Notes: generated from the letters alone by a model not told the origin. Shown: positions 10,501-18,676, counted from the first letter of the stretch. The stretch is 64,000 nt of DNA from Aquabacterium sp. (GCA_023150345.1 JAKLLB010000002.1:1-64000), one strand, 5' to 3'. Translations and numbers: made by a program.

Positions 10501-11597
10501 ACCTCCCCATCGGCGTACAGGCGCTGCAGCGAGTCTCCCACCAGCGCGAACGGTTCATTCAGTCCGGGCAGGCGCGCCATCTCGCCAGCGGCCACGGCCG
10601 ACCAGCACTCCTTGGCCGCGGCCACGCGCTTGCGCGCCTGGGCGACCCAGGCCGGATCGAAACGACCCAGGCTCGGCACCTCGTAGTCGACCGGCGCCTC
10701 GGAGGAGAGCTCATAGGCCGAGCGCACGGCGCGCAGCCGCGGGCCGATCGACACGGCGCCGTTGGCGCGAGCCTGGGCACAGAAGAAGAGCAGATCGTGC
10801 GCCAGACGGTCCGACGGCTCTGATTGCCGGCCGGCGCGCATCTGGGCCAGCAGGCGCGAAGCAACCCGCTTGCCATAGACATCGATCGGCACGCAGCCAT
10901 CGGCAACGCCCTCGAAGAACGCTGCCGCCAGCTTCCAGAGCGTCGACTGGTGTGCATCGGCACCACAACCCAGTCCGGCGAATACCTCGCTCATGCGGCG
11001 GGCAGCGGTCGGCGCACCGCCGCGCATCAGCGGCAGCAGCTGCTCCTCGATCTCCGTCGTGGCCGCGACGTCGGCGTCGCGGGCAATGGCGTTGGAGTCA
11101 TCCGGCACGTCCTGCCATTGCCACTCCCGCGCCCACAGGTCCGCCGGGTGGATGCGGGATGCGCCCGCCAGCTCCTGGAGCGCCCGGAACTGCGGAAACA
11201 TCGCCAGCGTCGTCACCGGCTTTCCGGCCAAGCGCCGGGCCAGGTAATCGAGCAACGCGAACGACCCCTGTTCGAGCGTGCGCACGGCTGCTGGTGTGAT
11301 CAACTTGGGCTTGGCCGACAAGCGCACCAGTGCCGCCTCGGCCGCCCTCAAGGGCTGGGCCGCCACACCCAGCCCCACGAGTTCGAGGGCACCCACACTC
11401 TGGTGCACCTGGGTGCGGGCTTGCCGCAGCACGGCCGGATCCACGCCTTCGACGTCCGATGCGCCCGCAACCTCGGCCTCCTTGAGGTAGCGATACAGCG
11501 CCTTGTGCGCCGCCTCCAGCGAGCGGCGCAACTCGTCGTACACCCACGACAGGGTGCTCAGGTCGTCAGGAGCAGCGGTATGAGGCGTGGGGGACAT
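4590..11597 (-). CDS. chpA: Pil-Chp hybrid chemotaxis histidine kinase ChpA/PilL, multi-Hpt
   Basis: At 2335 residues this is a giant CheA-type kinase. Three phosphotransfer (Hpt) domains keep the histidine: HTLKGSSR near 752, HSLAGSS near 1349 and HTLKGGAR near 1540. The first 600 residues are helical and look like degenerate Hpt relatives. A Pro/Ala/Glu-rich linker fills about 870-1300. The CheA core follows: dimerisation helices, an ATPase with its N box near 1912 (LLRNSVAHGIEP) and G box near 2009 (GLAGRGVGMDVV), then a CheW-like domain. The C-terminal receiver has its phospho-Asp in LTDIEMP near 2260. Pseudomonas ChpA controls type IV pilus twitching and cAMP. It lies 18 bases downstream of pilJ. 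Confidence 0.93.
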   Translation of the reverse strand: MSPTPHTAAPDDLSTLSWVYDELRRSLEAAHKALYRYLKEAEVAGASDVEGVDPAVLRQARTQVHQSVGALELVGLGVAAQPLRAAEAALVRLSAKPKLITPAAVRTLEQGSFALLDYLARRLAGKPVTTLAMFPQFRALQELAGASRIHPADLWAREWQWQDVPDDSNAIARDADVAATTEIEEQLLPLMRGGAPTAARRMSEVFAGLGCGADAHQSTLWKLAAAFFEGVADGCVPIDVYGKRVASRLLAQMRAGRQSEPSDRLAHDLLFFCAQARANGAVSIGPRLRAVRSAYELSSEAPVDYEVPSLGRFDPAWVAQARKRVAAAKECWSAVAAGEMARLPGLNEPFALVGDSLQRLYADGEVLSRSLQAAAAQTLQSGREPGPDLAMEVATALLYLDASLEDGDFDHPDMAQRVQRLAQRIDDVRAGREPGALDRWMEELYRRVSDRQTMGSVVQELRSSLSEVEKQIDQYFRNPARRELLIPVPAQLSAMRGVLSVLGLDQASQVVVRMRDDVDALANTEIDAERGAPLQAFNQLADNLGALSFLIDMVSVQPSMAKSLFRFDAATGRLTATVARAERASEVAEAPLTVSDADTLVERAQSLVTASAQPDADVQRITQDLERLSQQARAADEPELAEAAHRAQAALSPDGTGLDEAARQLTESITELTVPLLGAAPPLPMPEPVRPVPPALAPVSPGDTGLEEDLEMREIFLEEAREVIDGARSSLVELHDHPSDTAALTTVRRAFHTLKGSSRMVGLREFGEAAWACEQLYNARLADSLPSADSNLRGFSSEVLDHFEQWVDAIAQGQAGAFRHEPVTRCADALRQDGRRLSIAEALAGGVAAAPVEPAAEPMVLAETIDLLPESPALPAVDDGQATAQEIIPADAGSWLEPKPEAPAVAHPEPLLLDLPELTESLEPVIPTLVDRVPDLPRADDLDLRLSPASEVTSPTSEEPTVAWPPAAPEPVPAATGVDAIHAPPVYEAIEPTQAWPRPTFEPVAPTQVEVRAAPSYEPIEPTLALPVLRPEDSVSPAAVPAAPAPGGDARDGFVHTQFDLALPGELDLADSTTAQPSAAPLLDVDFGQPEPSDGELLPGQSDVLAPAVADASDHQPVSVPMTEAVIDESTAFDLIELDLPEVAPTEAVEVQPLFEPDAMAASPDVEVIDIGETIDVSAADALESPPAQAIELLDLPVDLGASGTTQPATPDAAKAEDLASSMPTAPEVQVAATTDDLHFPIAAPAEPVEAHAAEPVVIEPTSAATPAAEAEAAVTLDEVPSCGEASITAEEDAEQVKVIGDLRISIPLFNIYLNEADELSRKLATALAEWSLEPYRAVGDQAVALAHSLAGSSATVGYLELSHLARSLEHCLLRSHDRGHARGEESTLFPAVADEIRRLLHQFAAGFLRPADADLAERLSAVEHAPLEPVVGLEDAMVRATDQASVLDGIIPTAFGDLGQPALMPFTPLAPIEPERAAAARVDALDSDEDIDAVDAIDDELFPIFEEEGQELIPQLQSRLRDWMRRPGEPGAAAACMRTLHTLKGGARLAGAMRLGEMAHRLETAIEHLLAHGDPTADAIEPLVIRADVIEAQFDALRRGEPLPSHPAAAATLDLGPATEPGALDATPEWTASQQGELDALARAAEPLAVAALDAHLQQAGTPIESETQTQAATDVAAPLSQVMPASEPIVEREIDWSRFDRVAVAAADGDVPRGAAAAHAATVRVRAPLLDRLVNHAGEVSITRSRIESDVGQIKTALSDLTDNLERLRAQLRDIELQAETQIGSRMEAARAAALQFDPLEMDRFTRFQELTRMMAESVNDVATVQRGLQRTLQSAEDELAVQSRLTRDMQEDLLRTRMVEFESQSERLYRVVRQAAKETGKQVRLDIVGGSIEVDRGVLDRMTGSFEHLLRNSVAHGIEPPQARQEAGKDPVGSIVISVTQEGNEVGVDFRDDGAGLNLQRIRERGVAMGLLASDAPATDAELAAMIFHSGFSTAESVTGLAGRGVGMDVVRADVNAMGGRIETATAAGQGTSFKLVLPLTTAVTQVVMLRCAGLTVAVPSTLVEIVRRMPVAELDAAYRQGTVHWADHEVPFFWLGALLQGTPLGHASGKTAPVVVIRSAAQRVVLHVDEVIGNQEVVVKNLGPQLSRLPGLTGMTLLPSGQPALIYNPVALATLYGATARAATVSALEAARREQEQQVLQEEAVLAPLVLVVDDSLTVRRVTQRLLQREGYRVSLAKDGLEGLERLADELPAVVLTDIEMPRMDGFDLVRNMRVDERLNKLPIIMITSRIAQKHRDYAAELGVNHYLGKPFAEEELLALVANYARVVVPA

Positions 11598-11615
11598 GGT
11601 GGGGCGCTCGCCGGA

Positions 11616-13712
11616 TCAGGCGATCTTGAATCGGGCCACCGACTGCTTCAGCTCCTCGGCCGAGCGGGACAGCTCGCGCACCATCTGAGCGGTCGATCGC
11701 GTGCCCTCGCCGGTTTGTTCCGTCACGGCGAAGATGTGCTGGATGTTGCTGGCCACCACGTTGGCGGAGTCCGCTTCGCGAAGCGCCTGCGACGAAATGC
11801 TCTCGATCAGCTCGGCCAGCTGCCGCGTAACCCGGTCGATGTCGCCCAGCGCGGAGCCCGCAGCGTCGGAAATCAGCTCGGTGATTTCACCGATCTCCTG
11901 CGACGATTCGCCCAGTCGCTTGATCCGCTTCGAGGTCTCCTGGATCTGGTCGCGGATCGCGTTCATACCGCCGATGGAGTTCTGCACCGCCGTCAGGCCG
12001 GACTCGGCCGCCTCCAGCGAGCGGCGCGCCACATGGGCCGATTGCTGCGCCTGCGCAGACACGTCGTTGATTCGAGCCGCCATCTGCAGCACCGACTCAC
12101 CGGTCTCGCGGATCTCGCGCAACTGCTCGTCGGATGCAGCGAGCAGTTCGGTCGACGTCGTCTCGACCTGCAGAGTCGTCTCGGTCACACGGCTCACCGT
12201 GCCCTGCACCTGCGACACCAGGTTGCGCAGCTCTTCCACCGTGTAATTCACCGAGTCGGCAATGGCGCCGGTGATGTCCTCGGTCACGGTGGCTTGCTGG
12301 GTCAGGTCGCCCTCGGCCACCGCCTGCAGCTCGTTCATCAACCGCAAGATGGCCGCCTGGTTCGCGTCGTTCACCCGCTTGGCTTCCTGCTCCTGGCGCT
12401 CGGCTTCCTGTCGCTGGGCTTCGGCCATCAGAGCGCGCTGGCCCTGGTCCTGCACATACAGCCTCAGGAAGCCCAGGCCGCCGGCCACCAACAGGCCCGC
12501 CGCAATCAGGATGCCGGCGACGTGAACGGCGCCGATGCCCCCGGCGTTGGCCAGACGCTCCTGCACGGCCTCCAGGCCCTTGCGCAACGGCTCGCTGTCC
12601 TGCACCACGGCCACCTGAGCCTCACGGGCAGTGACCAGGCCTTGCAGGTTGCCCAGAATCGCGCTGGCCTGGGTGCGGGTCTCTTCGTACTGCTTCACCA
12701 GCAACTGCAGCCGCTCCTTGGTCTGCGGATCGCGAGTGGCCGGCAGGCGCAGCTCCGGGTTGCCATTGAGCAAACCCTCGGCGATCTCGCGGAACGAATT
12801 CAAGTCCTTGCCCAGCAGAAACACCGCCTCGGGGCTGACGCCCTCCATGGTCAGGAACTCGTTGGCGCTCTTGCCGATGCGCTGGGTCAGCATCACGAGC
12901 TGGCCGGATGCCGACAGCTCGGCCGGACTGGCGTTCTGCTGCAGCTTCAGCGAAGAAATCGTCTCGGCGGTCTCCAGCAGGTCGGACGACTGCCGGTTGA
13001 TGGTGCGCAGCGCCTCGCCCACCTGCGTCAAGGTCTTCTGCTGGCCCAGCACGTGGTTCGCGCTCTTCTCGGCGCGGTCGATCAGGGGCAGCAGGGGCTC
13101 GACCGAGTCTTGAACGGCGCCGGGCACGGCCGAAACGTCGGCACCGCCCGCCTTGAGGGCTCGCACGTTCGCCGCCAGCACCGCGGCGGACTCCTTCACT
13201 TCCGGGAACGCCTGGGCGCTGCCCACCAGCGCCTGCGACACGGCCTTGGCCAATCGCTGCGACTGCATCAGCGCCTGACCGGTGGCGCCCACCTGCGCCG
13301 CATTTCGACCGGCGCCAACCAGTGCCGTGCCGACGGAACCCGCGAGCACGAGCACACCGACGATGATGAGGCCGAAGAGGATGCGCTGCTGTTCGGGCAA
13401 CGGCCGATCGCCGATCAGGGGAAGCACCGCGGCCGCTGCAGGCGCGCCATCGGCCCCCGCAGTCAGACGGGACTCGGCGAAGTCTTGCGCCAACTCGGAT
13501 GGAGCCGCCTCGGAGATGATGGACGAGTCGGCCGCGGTGGGCAGCGCGTTCATGTCCAGCGTCACATGGCCCTGGCGATGGCTGGTGTCGGGGTTGGGGT
13601 CGTCGGCACCACCGCCGTCGGCTGCCGCCTGCAACTCGTCGAAGCCTCGCGGTGCCTGGGGCTGATCCCCCGTGTTCCAGCCCTTGCCCTTGAGTTTGTC
13701 CAGGAAGCCCAT
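11616..13712 (-). CDS. pilJ: Type IV pilus methyl-accepting chemotaxis protein PilJ
   Basis: A 698-residue inner-membrane chemoreceptor. Transmembrane helix 1 is near 110-130 (LIIVGVLVLAGSVGTALVG) and helix 2 near 393-415 (HVAGILIAAGLLVAGGLGF). Between them lie two PilJ-type helical sensor modules. After the second helix come a coiled-coil linker and a conserved MCP signalling tip (residues about 590-640, with the GxGRRSLEA-like helices and EITELISDAAGSA). An acidic, low-complexity cytoplasmic extension of about 105 residues precedes helix 1. The receptor would feed ChpA through the PilI coupler encoded just upstream. Confidence 0.92.
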   Translation of the reverse strand: MGFLDKLKGKGWNTGDQPQAPRGFDELQAAADGGGADDPNPDTSHRQGHVTLDMNALPTAADSSIISEAAPSELAQDFAESRLTAGADGAPAAAAVLPLIGDRPLPEQQRILFGLIIVGVLVLAGSVGTALVGAGRNAAQVGATGQALMQSQRLAKAVSQALVGSAQAFPEVKESAAVLAANVRALKAGGADVSAVPGAVQDSVEPLLPLIDRAEKSANHVLGQQKTLTQVGEALRTINRQSSDLLETAETISSLKLQQNASPAELSASGQLVMLTQRIGKSANEFLTMEGVSPEAVFLLGKDLNSFREIAEGLLNGNPELRLPATRDPQTKERLQLLVKQYEETRTQASAILGNLQGLVTAREAQVAVVQDSEPLRKGLEAVQERLANAGGIGAVHVAGILIAAGLLVAGGLGFLRLYVQDQGQRALMAEAQRQEAERQEQEAKRVNDANQAAILRLMNELQAVAEGDLTQQATVTEDITGAIADSVNYTVEELRNLVSQVQGTVSRVTETTLQVETTSTELLAASDEQLREIRETGESVLQMAARINDVSAQAQQSAHVARRSLEAAESGLTAVQNSIGGMNAIRDQIQETSKRIKRLGESSQEIGEITELISDAAGSALGDIDRVTRQLAELIESISSQALREADSANVVASNIQHIFAVTEQTGEGTRSTAQMVRELSRSAEELKQSVARFKIA

Positions 13713-13776
13713 GACGTTTCCTCTTCGTTCTGTTCACGTACCGCAGGGCACGTGACGTGCTTCGGTGCCAGCCGAT

Positions 13777-14304
13777 TCAGCCGGCAATACCCAGAAATTG
13801 CTGCTGCCCGGCCAGTTCGGCCAGACCGATTTCCTGCCACACCCTGCCCCGCGCGTCCGCCCAGCGACGGGCCGCAAACGTGGGGCGCTGTGAACTGTCG
13901 CCGTCGTCGCGCACCATGTCGGCCGCGTGGCGCAAACCCTCCAGGCGATCGACCAGCAGCGCGCAGTTCATGCCCAGTGTGGCGTTGAGCGCCACCAGGC
14001 GCCCCTGCTCACGTGCGACCCCCTCGGGTGTCTGCGCGCGCAGTCCCAGGAAGCCGGCAAGGTCGATCACGGCGTACAGGCCGCCGCGCAGGTTGGATAC
14101 GCCCATCATCCACGGGTGCGTGTGCGGTACCGGCACGACTGCAGAGAGATCGAAGATCTCCCCAGCCTGCTGCAGGGGGAACAACACGCCCTGGCCGGCG
14201 CAATCGACGGCAAGCCAGGACTGGCCCGGTTGCTCGGTGCGCACCGCCTGCATGCGGGCGGCCAGGCGGTTCTGGAGTTCGCGCAGTGCTTCCTTGTTGG
14301 CCAT
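13777..14304 (-). CDS. pilI: CheW-like coupling protein PilI
   Basis: A 175-residue single-domain CheW homologue. It contains the expected strand/turn blocks, including PHTHPWMMGVSNLRGGLYAV, where the conserved NLRG turn binds the kinase and receptor. PilI bridges the PilJ receptor and the ChpA kinase of the type IV pilus chemosensory system. It lies between pilH and pilJ in the canonical pilG-pilH-pilI-pilJ order, and no second CheW gene is present nearby. Confidence 0.9.
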   Translation of the reverse strand: MANKEALRELQNRLAARMQAVRTEQPGQSWLAVDCAGQGVLFPLQQAGEIFDLSAVVPVPHTHPWMMGVSNLRGGLYAVIDLAGFLGLRAQTPEGVAREQGRLVALNATLGMNCALLVDRLEGLRHAADMVRDDGDSSQRPTFAARRWADARGRVWQEIGLAELAGQQQFLGIAG

Positions 14305-14331
14305 GTCGTCGGTGCGCCGGGCGGGCGATCG

Positions 14332-14697
14332 TCAGTCAAACTGCTTGATCTTGGCGATCAACTCGTCGGCCACCACGGGCTTGACGACGTAGTCCTTGGC
14401 GCCCTGGCGCATGCCCCAGACGCGATCGGTTTCCTGATTCTTGCTCGTGCACATGATCACCGGGATCGCGCTGAATCGCGGATCGCGTGTGATCGCCCGG
14501 GTCAACTGGAACCCGTTCTGCCCGGGCATCACCACATCCATCAGGATGAGGTCGGGCTTGTCTTCTTCGAGCCGGCGCATCGCTTCCTCACCGCCTTCGG
14601 CGGTGCGAACGCTGTAGCCGCGCTTGGTGAGCAGCTCGGACAGGAAGTGGAGCTCGGTCTTGGAATCGTCGACCAACAGGATCTTTTGTACAGGCAT
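14332..14697 (-). CDS. pilH: Twitching motility response regulator PilH
   Basis: A stand-alone CheY-like receiver of 121 residues. The acidic pocket DD (residues 10-11, LLVDDSKTE), the phospho-Asp in [10 protein letters not shown] near 54 and the Lys in VVKPV near 104 are all present. PilH usually opposes PilG, controlling pilus retraction and acting as a phosphate sink for the Chp kinase. A GGAG lies 8 bases upstream of the ATG. There is no DNA-binding output domain. Confidence 0.92.
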   Translation of the reverse strand: MPVQKILLVDDSKTELHFLSELLTKRGYSVRTAEGGEEAMRRLEEDKPDLILMDVVMPGQNGFQLTRAITRDPRFSAIPVIMCTSKNQETDRVWGMRQGAKDYVVKPVVADELIAKIKQFD

Positions 14698-14735
14698 GTC
14701 AGCTCTCCCCCGCTACTACCGGAAACGGCGGGTGC

Positions 14736-15164
14736 TCAGGATTGTGGATGATGCGCCGCGCCGGCAGCGCCGCTGAACTGCTGGACGGCCCTCAAGAGCT
14801 GATCTTTCGTGAAAGGCTTGGTGAGGTAGTCCTCGGAACCGACCATGCGCCCGCGCGCTTTGTCGAACAGACCGTCCTTGGACGACAGCATGATGACCGG
14901 TACATGTGCAAACCTGGGATTGCGCTTGATGATCGCGCAGGTCTGGTAGCCGTCCAGGCGCGGCATGAGGATGTCGCAGAAGATCAACTGCGGATCGTGA
15001 TCGTTGATCTTGGCCAGGGCGTCGAAGCCATCCTCGGCCAGCAGCACCTCGTGCCCCCCCTGGCGCAGGAAGATCTCGGCACTGCGCCGAATCGTGTTGC
15101 TGTCGTCGATGACCAGCACGCGGGTTCCGGCAGCGGGTGCGGCGTCGACTACGGGAAGATCCAC
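14736..15164 (-). CDS. pilG: Twitching motility response regulator PilG
   Basis: A 142-residue CheY-like receiver (VLVIDDSNTIRRSAEIF; phospho-Asp in IFCDILMPRLDG; Lys in YLTKPFTK). I start it at the GTG at 15164 because AAGGAG sits 8 bases upstream; longer in-frame starts up to 15269 have no such site and would run into the rubredoxin gap. PilG is the response regulator that promotes pilus extension. It is the first of pilG-pilH-pilI-pilJ-chpA and follows the rubredoxin gene on the same strand after 67 bases. Confidence 0.92.
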   Translation of the reverse strand: MDLPVVDAAPAAGTRVLVIDDSNTIRRSAEIFLRQGGHEVLLAEDGFDALAKINDHDPQLIFCDILMPRLDGYQTCAIIKRNPRFAHVPVIMLSSKDGLFDKARGRMVGSEDYLTKPFTKDQLLRAVQQFSGAAGAAHHPQS

Positions 15165-15172
15165 CCTCGGTG

Positions 15173-15178
15173 CTCCTT
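15173..15178 (-). promoter_or_regulatory. Ribosome binding site that fixes the pilG start
   Basis: On the minus strand AAGGAG is followed by an 8-base spacer and the GTG at 15164. This is the only strong Shine-Dalgarno near the candidate starts of pilG and decides in favour of the 142-residue form. Confidence 0.75.
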
Positions 15179-15231
15179 GGCGGCGAAACGGGTCATGATG
15201 CGCGATCGGTCCCGGGCCTCGTTGCCACGGA

Positions 15232-15405
15232 TCAGACAGGCACCATCTCGAAGTCCTCCTTGCGTGCACCGCATTCGGGACATGTCCAGTTCATGGGGAC
15301 ATCGGCCCATCGCGTGCCGGGAGGAATACCATGATCGGTGTCACCTGCGGCTTCGTCGTAGATCCAGCCGCAGATCAGGCACATCCAGGTGCGCGATTCG
15401 GTCAC
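15232..15405 (-). CDS. Rubredoxin
   Basis: A small iron protein of 57 residues with the two knuckles CLICG and CPECG that hold one Fe(SCys)4 centre, plus the conserved GWIYDEAAGD and WADVPMNW segments. It transfers single electrons in the cytoplasm; partners could include alkane hydroxylase-type or oxidative-stress enzymes, none of which is encoded nearby. I prefer the GTG at 15405. A TTG at 15435 would add 10 residues, and an internal ATG at 15384 would start inside RTWMCLICG. The gene precedes pilG and is divergent from thiD, an order common in Burkholderiales. Confidence 0.9.
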   Translation of the reverse strand: MTESRTWMCLICGWIYDEAAGDTDHGIPPGTRWADVPMNWTCPECGARKEDFEMVPV

Positions 15406-15437
15406 GGGACGGGTCGTATCACTACAATGAAGCAATC

Positions 15438-15468
15438 ATTTTAGCCACGCGAGTTCCCGAAAATACAA
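15438..15468 (-). promoter_or_regulatory. Putative sigma-70-type promoter for rubredoxin / pilG operon
   Basis: On the minus strand a -10-like TAAAAT (15438-15443) lies 19 bases after a weak -35-like TTGTAT (15463-15468), within the 159-base gap between the divergent rubredoxin and thiD genes. The spacing is longer than ideal, so the assignment is tentative. Confidence 0.3.
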
Positions 15469-15564
15469 GGACTCGTAGGCACATACGCAACATTCTTCAA
15501 TTCTTTCTCGAGGTTGGCGTGAAGCCTGCACGGCAGTCCCCGGGGAACCACTGACTCGCGATCC

Positions 15565-16521
15565 ATGAACCCAGAAGCCCCCGACGGCATGACCGGCGAA
15601 ACCGACTCGCCGGAATCCCCGGCTCCGACGTGCGTGATGTGCTTCAACGCAGCCGACCCCACCGGCGCCGGCGGACTGCCGGGAGACGTCGCGACCCTGG
15701 CCGCCATGGGCGCGCATGCCTTGCCGGTCACGACTGCCATCTTGCTGCGCGATTCGGCCGAGATCTTCGACCAGCATGCGCTCGACCCCGACGTCGTCGT
15801 CGAGCAGGCCCGCACGGTGCTGGAAGACATCACGGTCACGGGTTGGAAGGTTGGTTTCCTGGGCAGCGCCGAGGGCGTCAGTGCCGTGGCCGAAATCCTG
15901 TCGGACTACCCGGAGGTTCCGCTGGTGTCGTACCTGCCCAACCTGGGCTGGCTCGACGACGACACGGTCCAGCCCTACCTCGAGGCCTTCAAGGAGTTGA
16001 TCCTGCCAGCCACCGAAGTTCTGGTCGGCAGCCACAAGACGCTCACCGACTTCCTGCTGCCCGATTGGGACAGCGAGCGGCCACCCTCGGCTCGCGAACT
16101 GGCGGTGGCCGCCGGCGAGCGGGGCACGCGCTACGTGCTGGTAACGGGCATCCACCTCAGTTCGAAAGGCGCCGAGCAGTTCATCGACAATGTGCTCGCA
16201 TCACCGCAGGGCGCCCTGACCGGCGAGAAGTTCGAGATGTTCGACACCTCGTTCGTGGGCGCCGGCGACACCCTGTCTGCCGCCCTGGCCGCGCTGCTGG
16301 CCAGTGGCGGCGAGTTGCACGCTGCCGTGGGTGAAGCGCTCGCGTTCATGGACCAGAGCCTGGACGCCGGGTTCCGCCCCGGCATGGGCAGCGTCATGCC
16401 CGACCGCTTCTTCTGGGCAGTGCCACCTGCGGAAGATGAGTCCGATGCCACGGCTGCCCCCGATGCCCCCGCCGCCGCCGAAGAACCCCCGACCAAGTCC
16501 CCCGCCCGCCGTGTCCACTAA
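15565..16521 (+). CDS. thiD: Hydroxymethylpyrimidine/phosphomethylpyrimidine kinase (ThiD)
   Basis: A 318-residue ribokinase-fold kinase of thiamine synthesis that phosphorylates HMP and HMP-P. Visible motifs are [21 protein letters not shown], which is the ThiD N-terminal signature, and the catalytic [14 protein letters not shown] near residues 232-245. The last 35 residues form an Ala/Pro/Glu tail outside the fold. No other thi gene is present, so in this window it stands alone. The final 11 bases overlap the start of hemL, so the pair is likely cotranscribed. ThiD next to hemL and divergent from rubredoxin is typical of Burkholderiales. Confidence 0.88.
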   Translation: MNPEAPDGMTGETDSPESPAPTCVMCFNAADPTGAGGLPGDVATLAAMGAHALPVTTAILLRDSAEIFDQHALDPDVVVEQARTVLEDITVTGWKVGFLGSAEGVSAVAEILSDYPEVPLVSYLPNLGWLDDDTVQPYLEAFKELILPATEVLVGSHKTLTDFLLPDWDSERPPSARELAVAAGERGTRYVLVTGIHLSSKGAEQFIDNVLASPQGALTGEKFEMFDTSFVGAGDTLSAALAALLASGGELHAAVGEALAFMDQSLDAGFRPGMGSVMPDRFFWAVPPAEDESDATAAPDAPAAAEEPPTKSPARRVH

Positions 16522-17812
16522 CCAGCAGTTGTTCGAGCGCGCCCAGCGCGTCATTCCCGGCGGCGTGAACTCGCCCGTGCGCGCGTTTCGCGCCGTGGGC
16601 GGCACGCCGCGCTTCATCGCCCGTGCCCAAGGTGCCCACATGTGGGACGCCGAGGGACGGCGCTACGTCGACTACATCGGCTCCTGGGGCCCGATGATCC
16701 TCGGCCACGGCCACCCGGCGGTGCTCGAGGCGGTGCAGCGCGCCGTCGCCGACGGCCTGAGCTTCGGCGCACCCACCGAGCGCGAGATCGAGCTGGCAGA
16801 GGCCATCGTGGCACTGGTGCCCAGCATCGAGCAGGTGAGGCTGGTGAGTTCGGGCACCGAGGCGGCCATGAGCGCCATCCGCCTGGCCCGCGGCGCCACC
16901 GGCCGCAGCATGCTGATCAAGTTCGAGGGCTGCTACCACGGCCACGCCGATGCCCTGCTGGTCAAGGCCGGGTCGGGGCTGGCCACCTTCGGGCACCCCA
17001 CGAGCGCAGGGGTTCCGGCCGAGGTGGTGCAGCACACCCTCGTGCTCGAGTACAACAACCTGACGCAGCTCGAGGCCGCCTTCGATGCGCACGGCGCGCA
17101 ACTGGCCTGCGTCATCATCGAGCCCATTGCAGGCAACATGAATTTCGTGCGCGCCAGCGTGCCGTTCATGCAGCGACTGCGCGAGCTGTGCGACCGCCAT
17201 GGCGCGTTGCTGGTGATGGACGAGGTGATGACCGGCTTTCGCGTGGCGCTCGGCGGCGCGCAGAGCCTTTACGCGCAGGCCATTCCCGGTTTCCGGCCCG
17301 ACATCAGCGTCTTCGGCAAGGTCATCGGCGGCGGCATGCCGCTGGCAGCCTTCGGCACCACGCGCGACATCATGGCCCAGCTGGCGCCACTCGGGCCGGT
17401 CTACCAGGCCGGCACGCTCGCTGGCAACCCGGTGGCCACTGCCTGCGGCCTGGCCACGCTGCGTGAGGTCGCGCGCCCCGGATTCCACGACGTGCTCGCC
17501 AAGCGCACCCGCGAACTGGTGCAGGGTCTGCAATCGGCCGCTCGCGATGCCGGTGTGCCGTTCGAGGCCGATTGCGAAGGCGGCATGTTCGGCTTCTTCT
17601 TCCCGCGCGAGCCGGGCCAGGGCCTGCCACAGAACTACGGCGCCGTGATGGCCACCGACGGCCCGCGCTTCAATCGGTTCTTCCACGCGATGCTCGACCG
17701 CGGCGTGTACCTGGCCCCGGCGCTGTACGAAGCCGGTTTTGTGAGCGCCGCCCATACCGACGCCGACGTGCAGACCACCGTGGACGCCGCGCGCGCCGCG
17801 CTCGCCACATGA
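16511..17812 (+). CDS. hemL: Glutamate-1-semialdehyde 2,1-aminomutase
   Basis: A 433-residue PLP-dependent enzyme that converts glutamate-1-semialdehyde to 5-aminolevulinate in the C5 route to haem. It opens with the hallmark [19 protein letters not shown]. The PLP lysine is in [13 protein letters not shown], and [13 protein letters not shown] and VSSGTEA mark the cofactor pocket. The start is a GTG at 16511 that fits the family N-terminus ([11 protein letters not shown]) and overlaps thiD; starting earlier would add a proline-rich stretch read from the thiD tail. The stop overlaps the next ATG (ATGA). Confidence 0.95.
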   Translation: MSTNQQLFERAQRVIPGGVNSPVRAFRAVGGTPRFIARAQGAHMWDAEGRRYVDYIGSWGPMILGHGHPAVLEAVQRAVADGLSFGAPTEREIELAEAIVALVPSIEQVRLVSSGTEAAMSAIRLARGATGRSMLIKFEGCYHGHADALLVKAGSGLATFGHPTSAGVPAEVVQHTLVLEYNNLTQLEAAFDAHGAQLACVIIEPIAGNMNFVRASVPFMQRLRELCDRHGALLVMDEVMTGFRVALGGAQSLYAQAIPGFRPDISVFGKVIGGGMPLAAFGTTRDIMAQLAPLGPVYQAGTLAGNPVATACGLATLREVARPGFHDVLAKRTRELVQGLQSAARDAGVPFEADCEGGMFGFFFPREPGQGLPQNYGAVMATDGPRFNRFFHAMLDRGVYLAPALYEAGFVSAAHTDADVQTTVDAARAALAT

Positions 17813-18642
17813 TCGAGCCGGTTCAGGTGCTGGGCCAGCCGGCCATGCGCCTGTCCTGCGCCGACGGGGCGCAGGCCACGGTGCTGATGCACGGCGCTCA
17901 GGTCGTTTCCTGGATACCGGCGGGCGACGTGGAACGGCTGTACCTGTCGCCCCGTGCCTCGGCCCGCCAGGGCCAGGCCGTGCGCGGCGGCATCCCGGTC
18001 ATCTTTCCGCAGTTCGAACGGCGCGGGCCGTTGCCGCGCCACGGCTTCGCCCGCCTGCACACCTGGCAATGGGTCGAAGGCCACGACCGCGGCAGCCACG
18101 CCATGGGCCTGTGGCGGCTGACCGACGATGAGCGCACGCGCGCGCTGTGGCCGCACAGCTTCGAGGCCGAGCTGTGCGTGAGCGTCGAGAGCGGGTGTCT
18201 CGAGGTCGAATTGGCGGTGGCCAACACCGGCCCCACCGCGTTCGACTTCACAGCCGCGCTGCACACCTACCTGCGCTGCGATGACCTGATGCGCACGCGC
18301 CTGCATGGTCTGCACGGCGCGGCCTTCGAGGACAGCCTGGATGGCCGCACCGGGCGCCAGGAGATCGACCCGATGGGCTTCCAGGGCGAGATCGACCGCA
18401 TCTACGGTCCCGTTCGCGATGTGCTGCATCTGTCCAGCGGCCTGGGCAGGTTGTCGATACAAGCGCAGGACATGCCCGATCGCGTGGTCTGGAACCCCGG
18501 GCCGGACAAGGCCGCGGCCATGCCCGACCTGCCGCCTGACGACTGGCGCCGCATGCTGTGCGTCGAGTCTGGCTGCATCCGCCAGTCCGTGCACCTGAGC
18601 CCTGGCGGCGAGTGGATCGGACGGCAGCGCATCGACGCGTGA
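17809..18642 (+). CDS. Hexose-6-phosphate mutarotase (YeaD-like D-hexose-6-phosphate epimerase)
   Basis: A 277-residue galactose-mutarotase-fold protein of the YeaD subgroup. It contains [10 protein letters not shown] and the active-site [12 protein letters not shown] motif, with [11 protein letters not shown] and [14 protein letters not shown] further on, all typical of glucose-6-phosphate 1-epimerases. It probably interconverts the alpha and beta anomers of a hexose phosphate. The exact sugar cannot be read from sequence. The ATG overlaps the hemL stop by four bases, so translation is coupled. Confidence 0.85.
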   Translation: MIEPVQVLGQPAMRLSCADGAQATVLMHGAQVVSWIPAGDVERLYLSPRASARQGQAVRGGIPVIFPQFERRGPLPRHGFARLHTWQWVEGHDRGSHAMGLWRLTDDERTRALWPHSFEAELCVSVESGCLEVELAVANTGPTAFDFTAALHTYLRCDDLMRTRLHGLHGAAFEDSLDGRTGRQEIDPMGFQGEIDRIYGPVRDVLHLSSGLGRLSIQAQDMPDRVVWNPGPDKAAAMPDLPPDDWRRMLCVESGCIRQSVHLSPGGEWIGRQRIDA

Positions 18643-18676
18643 GCCGCCGGGCCACGCACTGCTTACCGGACTTTCC

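Noticed and set aside
3405..13988. Three very long open frames on the plus strand (3405-6782, 7554-10823, 10824-13988) opposite chpA and pilJ
   Set aside because: They are in register with the minus-strand genes and reflect the high GC content and strong codon bias of chpA and pilJ. Their translations are rich in Arg, Gln and His without recognisable domains.
15232..15435. Rubredoxin starting at a TTG (67 residues)
   Set aside because: The extra N-terminal residues do not match the family and there is no ribosome site. The GTG at 15405 gives the expected opening.
16394..17755. A 453-codon minus-strand frame opposite hemL
   Set aside because: Antisense shadow of a well-identified gene, with His/Gln/Ala-rich low-complexity translation.
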